Shown piece after piece: positions 31,903 through 44,199 of a stretch of 64,000 nt of DNA (position 1 is the first letter of the stretch; every line of letters starts with the position of its first letter). Made by a program: the position numbers and the translations under genes. Source of the DNA: Rhizoctonia solani. Lineage: Eukaryota; Basidiomycota; Agaricomycetes; Cantharellales; Ceratobasidiaceae. The stretch lies in assembly GCF_016906535.1 (NCBI RefSeq), contig NC_057385.1:2232001-2296000 (forward strand), in the 5' to 3' direction. The notes beneath the pieces were generated by a model. The model had not been told where the DNA came from. It saw nothing but the letters and a program-made list of their open reading frames with translations, and did not search any database.

Positions 31903-33419
31903 TTACCCCGCGGCAAACCGCGATTTTGAGCCTACAGGCATTCCGGGTATAAACCGTCGTCCATCTCTCACACCAAAAGTCCTTGGAGTACCGCCTCCTT
32001 CTTTGCCCACAAGCTCCAGTTCACTCCGACGCTGTACAGCATGTGGTTGACCACCAAATCTTCCGACATGTGTGTTCACTGATGTCATAGATGCAAGTGA
32101 GCATGGGAATCAAAAAATGAACGGCACTGTGTGAAATGTGTCTATTTACTTACTTGATGGACCCACATTTGTGCTACCCTGTATGTTACCCCTCGAGAGA
32201 CTGGCGGATGCGGCTCGCGTAGTCATCCTTTGTGGATCCAACGTTGGTGGGGGCATCACTGCTGTACTCTGCGGACGAGACATTGGCTGTGCGCCAGGTG
32301 TCTGGGGTATGCATTGTCCGCCGGCGTTTCCAGTTGGTTGCCCCCTCACTGGTGTGGAAGGCGGTATAAACGCATATTTCTTTGCGCTTTCGTGGGGTTA
32401 CTATCGATACTATGAACTCAGTAGCATCAGCTTACTCGAGAGTTCTTGTCTCTGACCGACTGCTTGTCGGATTGAGTCGATGATTTAGCGAATGGCTCTG
32501 ATGCTCTATTGTTTGAGTTAAACCACCGCTTTCATAGCCTGCTGTGATGTTACTGTTATCATTAAATGCCCGTGTTGGGCGGTTTGGGGTGGAACTAGAA
32601 TGGGGAGAAGATACACTGATTTTATGAATGCATATCAATGTGAGTGTATGCGCTTAATCTGGGTACTTACGCTCCCTCCACGTCAATTCTCCTACGTTTC
32701 GAAGCACTTCCTGAACTCGAAGAATATAAATTATCATAAAGATCCCTCTGCTCTAGAATACCGAGGCGGGGAGAGGCCGCCAGATATCTTTGAGAATTAC
32801 TAATCGTGAATCAAGTTACTACCCACAATTACAGAAGAATCAAATTGTACTGACAGCTGGCTCCGAAGCGACTCTAACTCTGTCTGTAGTTGCCTGATCA
32901 TAATCTTGGCAGCATCATATCGCTGCCGGTAGTGTCGAATAAGTGCGACGAACATGTTGTGTTGGATCTCCAGTCAAGTCAGGTATCATTTTCAACTACG
33001 GTGCTATATCATGCACTCACCCGAGAGGCCATGACTAAGCTCTCGTGTGCATCACTCAACGGACGAAACCATTCCGAAACTGGCGGGGACATCTACAATA
33101 CCAGACTGTCAACGGCAAACGCTCAAGAAGTTGAGACACTCATACATTGCGTTGCAGCGGCACAATGCTTGGATTCTTGGCCCCGCACGACGCACAGCTT
33201 TGGTCCGCCACTTTGAAACAACTACTCTAGCCTTATAAACGCGGAAACAGCTAAACGAAGCTTACTCAAGTGGTTGTTGCAGACGACATGGCCGCACTCC
33301 GTGAGCCAGAAGGGGATATCCGGAACGGGGTCGGGGTGGTTTGGAGGGAGGAAAAGTACCATACAAACCGAGCAGTGTACGTACTCCCATATCGAGTTGT
33401 CGCTGGATGAGGTTTGCAT
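31903..33419 (-). CDS. RING-finger/coiled-coil protein, Zip3/HEI10/RNF212-like
   Basis: Likely SUMO or ubiquitin E3-type protein. Exon 1 starts MQTSSSDNSIWEYVHCSVCM and continues to FWLTECGHVVCNNHL; exon 2 adds MADQSCASCGAKNPSIVPLQ. Together these make a small RING: CxxC, then C-x-H-x2-C-x2-H, then CxxC. The usual cysteine of the second CxxC is His (CNNH). Next are VSEWFRPLSDAHESLVMASR and a coiled coil (RHYRQRYDAAKIMIRQLQTE, then LESLRSQL), then a Ser-rich, basic tail (SSSSGSASKRRRIDVEGA) ending GMPVGSKSRFAAG. RING, coiled coil and Ser/basic tail in that order is the plan of Zip3/HEI10/RNF212 meiotic crossover proteins. That assignment rests on architecture and TECGHVVC-like spacing, not on a search. 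At least six introns; exact 3' exon borders are uncertain. Confidence 0.68.
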
Positions 33420-33623
33420 GATTGGTGGATCTGGGAGAGAGGGAATGTATGCGGTTTGATGCGATTCGAGAATACACGGCGAATAGTTAAGCTATTTGGT
33501 TTAAGGTGTTCGGATGCTGTTTACATATAAAATACTGAATAAAGAGGGACTGTGAAACCTGGGACGGATTCGTGCTGGTTGGAGCAAACGGTCAACGTGG
33601 TTGAGACGAGGCTTACGGTTGAA

Positions 33624-33630
33624 TCACGTG
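33624..33630. promoter_or_regulatory. TCACGTG box between RING gene and ALG13
   Basis: E-box-like core in the 344 bp between the divergent RING gene and ALG13, about 134 bp upstream of the ALG13 start and 205 bp from the RING start. Confidence 0.35.
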
Positions 33631-33763
33631 GATAGTGTAGTGACAAGACAACCACAACACCAGACCTGGCATAGGAGTATAACATCTAGCGTAGTTGGAG
33701 TCGAATGGAAACTTGACTGCACATTCGAGGTGATCTAAGCGACTCAACCATCACAAGTTACTA

Positions 33764-34411
33764 ATGTCAACGGCTAAATGCGTGTTTGTGACCGTTGGTT
33801 CGACGAAATTCGATGACCTTGCGCATAGTGTCTTATCGACAACTGTTCTGGAAGCACTTCATGCTCGTCAATTTCGAAAGATGGTCCTCCAATGTGGGAA
33901 TAGCGACGTGAAGGAATATGTTCGGGGTTCAACGATAGGAGATCATCAATGGCGCTGGAACGACGAAACAACGAACATCGAGGTTTCAGTCTGGAGGTTC
34001 AACCCAGAGCTGAGCAAATACTTTCGGGAAGCAGATCTGGTAATAAGCCATGCAGGTACGTTTTGATTCGAGCAAATCTATCGGTGTACTCAAGTCTGAT
34101 ACAGGCTCGGGAACGATCCTTGAAGTGCTAAGGCTTCCAAAACCGCTGATAGTGGTGCCCAACGAGACATTACTAGACAACCATCAGGTAGAGCTTGCGG
34201 ACGCTCTCAGCGAGCTCGGTCACTTGTTCTCAGCGACTCCTAGGTTGGTTCAATCACTTACAACATAACCATTTGGTTGGCCTCATAACTTTTCCTCAGG
34301 ACGCTCCCCAAAGCTATAGCAGCTTACGATGAATCCGTGTTGAAAGAGTTTCCTCAGTTTGATGGTAGCAAATTCAGTGCTATAATGGACGAAGAAATGG
34401 GTTTTGCCTAG
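33764..34411 (+). CDS. ALG13: UDP-GlcNAc transferase subunit ALG13
   Basis: Catalytic subunit that with Alg14 adds the second GlcNAc to dolichol-PP-GlcNAc on the cytosolic face of the ER, an early step of N-glycosylation. It starts MSTAKCVFVTVGSTKFDDLA, then FRKMVLQCGNSDVKEYVRG, then EADLVISHAGSGTILEVLRL, the GT-B C-terminal donor site (SHAGxGTxxE), followed by KPLIVVPNETLLDNHQVELA. Three exons, 33764-34055, 34105-34243 and 34300-34411, join in frame; the last ends MDEEMGFA. The protein is short, about 180 residues, close to yeast Alg13. ALG14 is not in this window. Confidence 0.95.
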
Positions 34412-34526
34412 ATGGAAAATGTCTCAATTATTACTGTATTCGGATGTCATGGCAGTGTCACTGCATTACAAATATTGTGACAGCTGCAAAGCGCTGCGGA
34501 GTGATCAGAGGCGACTCTCATCCACG

Positions 34527-35821
34527 ATGGCTTACCAGCAACAATACCACGACACCTTCCAACAGGGACACCAACCTGCTGGTAGCGTTGGATACGACTA
34601 CCGCAACCAACAAGGCGGGGGACATCAGGAATTTAATCCTTATTCCGACCACAACAACATTGGGTACAACCAACCTGTGCAGCAGCCCTACCACGACGAC
34701 TTTGACAACACTCGGCCTGGTATGAGCACTTTCCCATCGCAGGCCAATTTCGGGCCTGATGAGGCCGAAAAACCTGAGCGGGTTCCTCGCCCTCCAGGGA
34801 CCAGGAATCCAGAAGGCGCCCGTTTCAGCGCCAACTCGTTCATCCCTCCCAAGTAAGTCATTGCCTATTCCCAGCTTTGCGTTGTGCTAATGCCCTCTGC
34901 CAGGTCCACTGGCGACATCCGCTTATGGCGTCACGATGAACACAGAAAGATGTGGACAAAGGTGAGATTGGTTTGAGTTGTCTCACCCATGTGACTGACG
35001 ACGGCTTGTACAGGGGTCCCGGGCGCGATGCTTTGGACGCTTTTGCTGCTGCACGGTGATGACAACTGTGTTCCTGATTGTGAGCATTGTCCTCACTTTA
35101 GGGTTGGTAAGTTATGTTTCACCTCAAATTCGTAAATCACTTGACGACCTTTGCCCAGTGGGTCCGTCCTCCCGATATTTCGTTCAACGGAATCCGGACG
35201 CCCACGAATGGAAGCACGGTCGAGGCGCAGACATCTGGGATTCTGATTAATCTTAACCTTGCTATTGGGGTTGTAAATCCAAATTTCTTCGCTGCCGACT
35301 TCTCCGCTATTCAGGCCAAGGCGTTCTACCCAGGTGTAACTGAACAAATTGGTAGGCATTAAACCACAGATTTGGGTGCATTGTTCTCACAAGTTGTTCA
35401 GGCGGAGGTCTTTTAGAAAACATTAACTTCCCTTCTCACTCGGATACTACCTTCTTGTTCCCGTTCTCCATTAATTACACCGAGGCCATAGATCCCAACC
35501 GAAAGATCATCCAAGACATTGCTGTCAAGTGTGGTTTTATCGGAAATTCCAAGTCAGATATTCCGGTCGATTACAAACTGACTGTAAGTCCCCTTTCAAG
35601 GATCGGGGTTCTTATCCGAGTTACTCACAACCCCTCAGCTGAAACTAAAGATCGCTGGCGTTACAATTTCTCCTAGTTTCAGCGGCTCCGCATCGTTCGC
35701 TTGTCCTCTGAAAGCCAGCGATATATCTGTGAGCTAGTACGGTTGCTGGTTTATCGCGTATGACTAACATGGCTCTTAGGGACTCGGCATTGATCTAAGC
35801 GGATTGTTGAATGGATCGTAG
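34527..35821 (+). CDS. Single-pass membrane protein with LEA-2 domain
   Basis: Fungal late-embryogenesis-abundant type 2 (LEA_2/WHy-like) protein of unknown role. The cytosolic N-terminus is Gln/Asn/Tyr/Gly-rich (MAYQQQYHDTFQQGHQPAG...). PRPPGTRNPEGARFS and GDIRLWRHDEHRKMW follow. Then a Cys-rich anchor RCFGRFCCC leads into one membrane segment (TVMTTVFLIVSIVLTLGL). The outer domain has the LEA-2 pattern: GILINLNLAIGVVNPNFFAA, IQAKAFYPG, LENINFPSHSDTTFLFPF, VKCGFIGNSKSDIPVDYKL, ISPSFSGSASFACPL, ending SGLGIDLSGLLNGS. Introns of about 50-60 nt; all joins keep the frame. The ATG at 34527 is preferred over the in-frame 34404 because the intervening residues look like UTR and overlap the ALG13 stop. 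Confidence 0.83.
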
Positions 35822-36016
35822 TTTGATTTCTCTGTATAGACCTTTTTTGTGCTTGCACCGTTTATCTACTTTACTCGCTCGTTACCGTGGACTATGAATG
35901 CTCTGCTAGTATGGACAATAAATGTGCTTGTGATTCACATATCTTTATCAAAAGCTATCATTCGGCTGTTTTGGGGGATGATGTGTAATTTTTGTGCCAT
36001 CGCATCGATGTCATGG

Positions 36017-36023
36017 CACGTGA
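36017..36023 (+). promoter_or_regulatory. CACGTGA box upstream of Ran
   Basis: Core E-box motif 94-100 bp upstream of the Ran start codon, within 196 bp of the 3' end of the LEA-2 gene. Confidence 0.4.
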
Positions 36024-36116
36024 TCACATCAGTTAAAATCGGTCTAGGGTTGAGCTCCATCATCCACCTCTGACGACCTCCATTTTTACGACCACATCCT
36101 AATATCAACTTCCACT

Positions 36117-37154
36117 ATGGCCGAAAATCCTCAGATCCCAACCTTCAAGCTTGTTCTTGGTATGTTTAATTTCCGTTGCCACCCACATCTCAAACGCGTC
36201 GTCTGGCAATTTTGTCGCCACCTTTGTTGCTTTTTTTTTACTCGATCCGATCTAATCATCCCCCTTGTATGCAGTTGGTGATGGTGGAACTGGAAAGACT
36301 ACTTTTGTCAAGGTATGTCTACCATTCAGCTTCCGCGAAATTGCACCTGCTGAACGCGATCCAAATTATTCAGCGCCACTTGACCGGCGAGTTTGAGAAG
36401 AAATACATTGGTACGCCAATTCACTTTTTCTTTGTTGTTTTTGATCTGACACGATCGTGTGCAGCCACTCTTGGTGTCGAGGTCCACCCCCTGTCCTTCA
36501 CTACCAACTTTGGTACCATCTGCTTCAATGTCTGGGACACAGCCGGCCAGGAAAAGTTCGGTGGCCTGCGTGATGGGTATTACATCCAAGGACAGTGCGG
36601 TATTATCATGTTCGATGTTACCTCCCGCATCACCTACAAGAACGTCCCCAACTGGCATCGTGACCTCGAGCGCGTCTGCGAGAACATTCCTTTGGTCCTC
36701 TGCGGTAACAAGGTCGACGTCAAGGTAAGTTTGATATGAAAACACGCGTAGGCACTGAGATTGACGCGTGCATGTAGGAACGAAAAGTCAAGACTGGGGC
36801 TGTCACCTTCCATCGCAAGAAAAACCTCCAGTACTTTGAAATCTCGGCTAAGTCCAACTATAACTTTGAGAAACCATTCTTGTGGCTTGCCCGCAAGCTT
36901 GTTGGGTACGTGTATTTGTTGAACTATGCCAGTATATTTTGTTAATAGAACATGGTTATTAGCAACACCGCTCTTGAATTTGTGGCAGCACCGGCGCTTG
37001 CACCCCCAGAGGTTGCTCTTGACAAAAACCTCATGGAATCGTACGAACAGGAACTCAAGGCTGTATGTGCCTTTTTTGGTGTTTTTCGAACGTAGTCTGA
37101 CAACTTTTTTAGGCCGCTGCACAACCCCTCCCCGAAGAAGATGAGGACCTGTAG
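36117..37154 (+). CDS. GSP1: GTP-binding nuclear protein Ran/Gsp1
   Basis: Small GTPase that gives direction to nuclear import and export and helps spindle assembly. Start [21 protein letters not shown]-motifs: [19 protein letters not shown] (P-loop), [10 protein letters not shown] (switch I), [20 protein letters not shown] (switch II), [10 protein letters not shown] (NKxD), [14 protein letters not shown] (SAK). It ends PLPEEDEDL, the acidic Ran C-terminus. Seven exons: 36117-36159, 36275-36312, 36374-36410, 36465-36724, 36778-36905, 36963-37062, 37113-37154. All junctions are GT-AG and in frame. The first intron (115 nt) is longer than most here and the early exons are very short (38 and 37 nt), common for Ran genes in basidiomycetes. 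Confidence 0.98.
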
Positions 37155-37281
37155 ATTTTCTTGCCTGGCTCCATCAGAATGCTTTCTTAATATTGTCTAG
37201 CTATAGCATATGAATGGATTTCTAAACCTAGCTCGTCATATCGTACATGCGAAAGAAAGACAGCAAATAAATGTCTGGAGA

Positions 37282-38414
37282 TTAAAAAACTGGTCTCCGT
37301 TGCCGACCGGTATATTTGGAGTCGTTGGGCACTGACTCTTTACCACGCTTGCGATACAACTTGAAGACAATAAGGTTTGGTGCACGAAACGTGGGCTAGG
37401 TCGACGCACCTCTTTTTTACGCAAGATCCACTCGCGACTATCCTTGTCCTTGATATTCTTTCGCCTTTGCCGCGACTTGAATTTCTCTCTTCGTCTTTCA
37501 AACTGCACATTTTCACGTTCCCGGTCCGGATCCTCTCCATCTAATCCCCCCGGTAGTTCAACCTTGGCTTTGCTTGCACCCCCTTCACCTGTGCCTCCAC
37601 TAAAAAGGCACAAAAAATACTTCTTCGCCTTTCTACTGTTGGGGTAGTCAATGACTAGCCCGCCTTGAAAACCTGACTTCATTGCGATTCCCATTATCAA
37701 TTGAATTTGGTCATCTGATTGGGGGTAGAACTGTAAGACTGCTCGGGCTGAACGAGTCAACGAGGCATGAAGCGTTTGGAAAAAACGTGCCAACCGGGCC
37801 GGGGGCGAGTGTGTTGATGCATCTGCATTACAGAGCCATTGAAGTACAGATACACTGAAGGTATGTTAATTCATTCAAATGGCGATAGCTGTATGCGTAT
37901 ACCTACCTAATTGCTCCATCAAAACTTCCTGGTCGGAAGCCGAAGCCTTGCCCGATGTCTTGTAAGAACAAGTCTCCTTCAACCTCCCGCTCTAGAGCCA
38001 CCTCTGGGGTGACTGTTAATATCTACAGCAGTGTTAGGATGGTGTGGCTCACCTAGCATACTCGGCGCAATGTCCACTCCTATCCAATTGTATCCATGCT
38101 CGTCTAAAATTTCACCACTGAGCCCTGATCCACACCCAATATCCAAAAGGAATGGTGAGTCTCCCTCGGGCAGGTTCAAAAGCTCAAGAGCTCTCAAGGT
38201 CATTTGGGATTGAATTTCTTGGTTTCGGGTACTTGAGAGGTGTAAGTGTATTTGACGCTAAATCGACGAGGTATACGACGTACTTGCCTGTGTATTTCTT
38301 AGCCTCCACATCGTTATAGTACTGTGTCGGTTGGATTAGCTCGATATTAAGTCGAGTGTCATAAACCAGTAAACTCACAATTTCTGGAGGCGCTTGGTAC
38401 TCTGGACGAGACAT
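37282..38414 (-). CDS. BUD23: 18S rRNA (guanine-N7) methyltransferase Bud23
   Basis: SAM-dependent methyltransferase that, with Trm112, makes m7G in 18S rRNA during small-subunit assembly. Start [13 protein letters not shown], then [35 protein letters not shown] motif [95 protein letters not shown], and the C-terminal WBS_methylT region with [31 protein letters not shown], ending RRPVF. These are diagnostic Bud23/WBSCR22 features. Several introns, each in frame by eye. It is divergent from BET3, with only 115 bp between start codons, so the two share a promoter region. Confidence 0.95.
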
Positions 38415-38529
38415 GGTAAGAGTAGAGGAATAAATCAATACACAATTTGGTCTACTGGACAATAAGCGCTGGTGTGACCGAGACTGTCACGGGAAAGCCT
38501 CCCAACCATGCCCTTGCTAAGCACCCATC

Positions 38530-39353
<824 letters not shown>

Positions 39354-39515
39354 ACATTAGAGCCTTTGTTTTGTATGTGTCTTGCAGACGTCCACTTATT
39401 TTTGGGAGGATGTCATTATAATATGAGCCTGATTGAAGATCACTAAAAACAAGCACCAACAAACTTTAGAGCTAATCAAATTGAGTTTCTCTCTGTCCAT
39501 CCACCACAGGTCAAG

Positions 39516-40060
39516 ATGGTATATCTACTGGGAACACATTTAGCAGACCACAAGGCTCTGAAAGTATGCATTTTAGTCATTCCCTATTCGCACAGATATA
39601 AATTCATGATTGTTCATAGATAGCACTCACCTCTTTCTATGGGATTGGCCGCCAAACTTCTCTGCGCCTAATGGCCCGCCTGCAGATCCATGAGCATGCA
39701 AAAGTCGGCTCACTTACACCTCCACAAATAACTCAACTCACTGCGTTCTTGTCATCACCTTCGACAGCCCCTCCCCCTATGATGACTCCACTCGCATCGC
39801 CGAATTTCACCCCACCTGCAGCTACTCCGCCGATCAAATACCGAACCGTTGAAGAAGGGAGTGGACGTACCGATCGTCTTGCAAATATTAAACTTGAGAG
39901 CGAACTTCTTCGAGAAATAAGAGAAAACATCGCACACCATCGTGCTGTCGGTACATATAAAGGCAGGAGGCATGCGATGGGTCTGCCTGTGAGAGGCCAA
40001 AATACCAGGACGAACGCTCAGACGGCCCGCAAGTTAAACAGGATAGAACGAAGACGGTAA
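39516..40060 (+). CDS. Mitochondrial small ribosomal subunit protein uS13m
   Basis: Bacterial-type S13 of the mitoribosome head, contacting tRNA and the subunit bridge. It starts [16 protein letters not shown] and after one intron continues [18 protein letters not shown] (the S13 helix-two-turn-helix), [20 protein letters not shown], then a Pro/Ser/Ala-rich stretch, [20 protein letters not shown], and the hallmark [20 protein letters not shown] followed by [15 protein letters not shown]. Two exons; the intron has acceptor CATAG just before ATAGCACTC. The Pro-rich insert of about 30 residues is not in bacterial S13. A leading VYLLGTHL may act in mitochondrial import without a cleaved signal. 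Confidence 0.93.
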
Positions 40061-40183
40061 TGTTCGTCCATATTTACTCCGAACTCAGCACATCTTCACT
40101 CAATTATATCGTTAGGTTTGCGTGTGTATGCTTTCTACATGTAGACAATAGACCCATTATCCCGAATTCAATCTCCTGGGTGT

Positions 40184-42304
40184 TCAAGACCACCCGATGC
40201 TAACGAGTACTGTCGACCCTGTTCTCCTTCCGGTTAGGTCTCGTAAATTGGCCAGTCGCAGCCCTGTTGCACTTATAAGCCGTTTATTCGACGTATTGAT
40301 TACTCTTACCTTCTTTCACATACGACAACCGAGCACAATACACCATAAATGGTTCATCGAATGCGAATTTATCTTCGACTACCACGAAGCGGATAAATGC
40401 CAAATCGTCGGGCATGATTTCCCATGTGAATGTCTCATCCCACATAATATCGAGGCTATTATGGGTTGATTCCTGACTCGGAGCTGCTTTCATGGTCTTT
40501 GTCCGATACTTTTGGTCCTTCTGGTGGTGCATAAGCTCTGCTCTAATGTACACCGAAACCGAATCGTCCGACTGAGTATCTTCAGGGTGTGGCACTAGAG
40601 CGAGTTAAATACGAGAAGAACGCCATCTAGAAACCCGAATACGCATTTGATACTTACGGTTACTTGCTCCATATATCCGGATAGTAAGTTTCTGTGCCGG
40701 TTGATTGCTTATCAAGCTGGTAAGCCCACGTTGGTATTCACTCTTCAATACCCATCCACCGGTGTTGTGGAACATTGCATGATTGAGTTGCATCCCCAGA
40801 TCGTAGCTCTGCCAGTTAAGGGCAGCTATTTGAGCACCTGCACGCCAAGCCTACGAAAATCTCAAACTTCTGTGGTATCTAACGAGGGGAGACTATACCT
40901 TCAATGGATTGAGATTAGTCGACTGAACTCGTGTCCCTCGCGGATAAACCCGCGTCTGGTGAGTGTGCCCCGTTTCAACTAAGGCTTCTAGGCGAGTTGG
41001 TATTAATTTTGAGAGTGCGTTTTCGGATATGTTCAAGAGGCAGTGAAGAGGCTCAGTGATTCCTGGATCGATTGTGAACATTACGTATCTTGGTAACAAG
41101 CTCGACTTACTTTGAGCAGTGAAATCGCCCTGAGGCTTAACACTCTTCGCATATACTCCAAGTTGCGCCAGTGAGGGTGAGATCCTTGAGTCCAACTGTT
41201 TTTGAGCCTGTTCTCCTGCCAGAGCAATATTCCGTTGGCGTTGGTCCCCGCCATCTTCGTCATCTTCCGACGAAGACGAGGAGGAGGAAGATGAAGAAGA
41301 GTCGTGCTGTGGTGGTGCGCGAGATGCCGGGTGATACCATTCCACCTGAGGACAATCAGATCGGTATACTTATATGTATCACTCCCAATGCACTCACCAT
41401 AAGTAGGATCCGTCCTCGCACATGATTCAAACTGACCATGCCCTCAATACCTTCGATCTCTGCCTGAACTAGTTTATCCCCCCACGTTTCTAACATTATC
41501 TTGACCATCGTTTCCTGAGTGGATGGACTTGCATGACACTCAAGGCTAACCATAACTGGGAGATCGTTGGGCCCTACTGCGGCACCAATAGCTTCACATA
41601 CCGACCTGAACGAGATACTCTGGGTAAATGCGTATCCGTGTGTAACAATTGGCCCATCTGAGGAGTCCCAAGCGTCGATTTCTACGCAACGACCCCCGTG
41701 AGTTAGAACATGCGTGTATGATGCCGCGGATGATTTGGCGAAGATTTGGCGGGAAAGTAGGTAGGTGTTGTGTGATGAAGAAATATAGTAGGCCGGAAGT
41801 GGGTGTCCATCGTCAAGCACTGGCGGTTGGGATAGTGGCAACTGCAGCAGCTCCTCTGGCGTCTAAATCAATCGATTTGTTTAATTGGGGCATGGCAGTA
41901 TGTGGTATAGACATATATTAACGTACATGACCCGCCTGAGTAATAATCTCGATAACTTGGGAGCTAAGCCGAGTGGTATCGAGGGCTGAATCATCTGTCG
42001 ATAAACGAACACCGTGTTCAAAGTCATGAGCAACTGGCACTGTTGGCATGACGCTGATTGAGGAATGCAAGCTGTGAGATTTCCATGCTCTTTTGTTAGC
42101 CGATGGAACAAACCTTTCTACCTGTAACACAATTGCGTTCAAAGGTTTCAACAATGGGCTCGTGGTTGCTCGAACACTGATGTGGACAGAATGCTGTACG
42201 GTGAACCCGAGCACATCTGACCATGACGTCGGAGAGAGCCAAGACTTTCCAAATCGTGTGATAAATAAACGATAATAACGATACAAAGTGGTTATGAGGA
42301 ACAT
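40184..42304 (-). CDS. Phosphoinositide-specific phospholipase C
   Basis: Hydrolyses PIP2 to diacylglycerol and IP3. X domain: PLPAYYISSSHNTYLLSRQI (catalytic His), RCVEIDAWDSSDGPIVTHGY, PVMVSLECHASPSTQETMVK (second catalytic His). Y domain: VYPRGTRVQSTNLNPLK, AWRAGAQIAALNWQSYDLGM (PIP2-binding YDxGMQLN). C2 region: VSVYIRAELMHHQ, MWDETFTWEIMPDDLAFIRF, ending GLRLANLRDLTGRRTGSTVL and VSIGWS with stop at 40184; the last intron is only 46 nt. The X/Y linker has a run of Ser then acidic residues. N-terminal to X there are only about 130 residues (starting MFLITTLYRYYRLFITRFGK), with no PH domain or clear EF-hands, so it is shorter than yeast Plc1. An upstream exon cannot be excluded. Divergent from XAP5 (220 bp). 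Confidence 0.9.
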
Positions 42305-42524
42305 GGCGGTAAGGAAAAGTGATTTTAATGGCTTGTTGTAATATATACCGGCCCATCATCAAAGATAAAGTCTCTGAACAGTGCTACAAAAGTGCAACTT
42401 GGGAGTCAAAGGTTGTCGGTTACCGTAAGCGCCGAGTCTAAGCTTACTCACTTGCTTAGCGCCACTCCGGTGCTACCTTTACTCGGCCACCTCACACACA
42501 AGCTTGCAACTTTTCGTCATTGCC

Positions 42525-43864
42525 ATGGCAGGAAGCCAATCAGAAGCTCGCCGCCAAGCGGCGCTCGTAAACCAGAGGAAGGAAATGATGGAGGAATTTG
42601 ATAGGCAAAAAGACGCGATGTTAAAGGTATGCGAGGCGTGTTGTTTCCCTTGTGGTTGCCTAACACGACGCGTAGGAAACCGAAAAATCACTTCCTGGCA
42701 CAAACCGTTTTGTTGGTCGAAATGATTCTATGGAAGAATCCTTGAAAAAATCGACTATTGGCTTGGTCAGGCTCGAAGACTTCCAAAATAAGCGGAAGGA
42801 ACTAGAAGAGGCCAAGGCCCGAGAGGCAGCTCAGACCAACGAGTTAAAGTATATCTTCTACTACCTTTTCATGAGTGACCAGACGACTGACTTGAAGTGG
42901 AGGGGCTAATAGGGATGAGAAGGTTAAACAGAAGAAGAGAAAGAAGATTACCAAGTCCAAATTGTCTTTCGCACTGGATGATGAAGAAGGGGAAGGGGAT
43001 ATAGATGATAAAAAAGGGAAGGATGCAACCGAGGGTTTGTCGATTGTTAGTATGCACTTCTCGTTTGCTGGAATGTCTTGCTTCTACAGAACCACCGATC
43101 AAACGAAACAAGACGAATAAAAACCCGGCCGTCGATACGTCGTTTTTGCCAGATCGTGAACGCGAGGAACAGGAAAGGCGGACGCGCGAGGAACTGCGCA
43201 AAGAATGGTTGCGCAAACAAGAGGAGCTCAAGCAAGAAGAGATTGAAGTTACTTATTCCTACTGGGATGGCAGTGGTCATCGGAAGAGTGTGATGGTGAG
43301 TTACACATCGTCAGCTCATTGGCACAGCACTCATACCGGCAGGCACTACGCTACTACTCAATAACTTTCGCTCGTTTCTTACTGTGGCCGAATAGTGCAA
43401 GAAGGGGGACGATATTGCCAGTTTCCTAGAAAAATGTCGACAGCAATTTCCAGAACTTCGTGGCGTAAGCGTAGACAACCTCATGTACATTAAGGAGGAT
43501 CTCATTATTCCCCATGTGAGTAAAAATAACACATCTTAATTCTGGTTTCATTGAATCTGGATCTTTGGCAGCACTACACGTTCTACGACTTCATTGTCAA
43601 CAAAGCTCGTGGCAAATCCGGCCCACTGTTTAACTTTGACGTTCACGACGACGTTCGAATGCTAGCAGATGCAACCATCGAAAAAGATGAGGTTAGTGCA
43701 CCTTTTATGGTGATCCACAGCTTGTTATTGACTCCACATTTTAGTCACATGCAGGCAAGGTAGTGGAGAGAAGCTGGTATCAGAGGTCAAAGCATATCTT
43801 CCCTGCATCTCGCTGGGAAGTTTTCGACCCGGAGAAAAACTACGGGAAATATACTATTGCGTAG
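42525..43864 (+). CDS. XAP5/FAM50-family nuclear protein
   Basis: Conserved nuclear protein; animal FAM50A associates with the spliceosome and plant XCT acts in small-RNA and clock control. Start [20 protein letters not shown] and [14 protein letters not shown], then [40 protein letters not shown], a lysine-rich linker ([20 protein letters not shown]), [39 protein letters not shown], then [60 protein letters not shown] and [19 protein letters not shown], ending YGKYTIA. The C-terminal block is the XAP5 domain with near-invariant HHYTFYDFI and FPASRWE. Seven or so introns, all in frame. No defects. Confidence 0.95.
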
Positions 43865-44199
43865 CCACTTGCCTGGCTGAATTTTTTGTATACCTGGTTT
43901 TAGTAGTAATTGAGTATACATGCCTCCTAAATGTCACCGCCCCAGTCGTCACACCACCATAAACTTATGGAGCAAGTATCTCGTGCACACAAGGCTTCAA
44001 TAGAAAGAAAAAATACATCGATGATATTTCAGTAGGGAAAGTAATCTCGAAGTACAGTAGGTCGAAAAGGGTAGAGTAATACAATCACATCTCACAGAGA
44101 TAGGCCCAACAAAGAACAAAGAATGCGAATCCGCAACGCGGACATGAAGGAATCAAAGTCAGATCTAAAAATTATGCCCAAAACGAGAGGCTAACTAGC
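43865..44199. other. Convergent 3' region of XAP5 and cupredoxin genes
   Basis: About 335 bp separating two converging stop codons; nothing coding seen. Confidence 0.5.

Noticed and set aside
40230..40320. Frameshift at the C-terminus of phospholipase C
   Set aside because: A 46-nt intron ending CAACAG gives YVKEGLRLANLRDL in frame.
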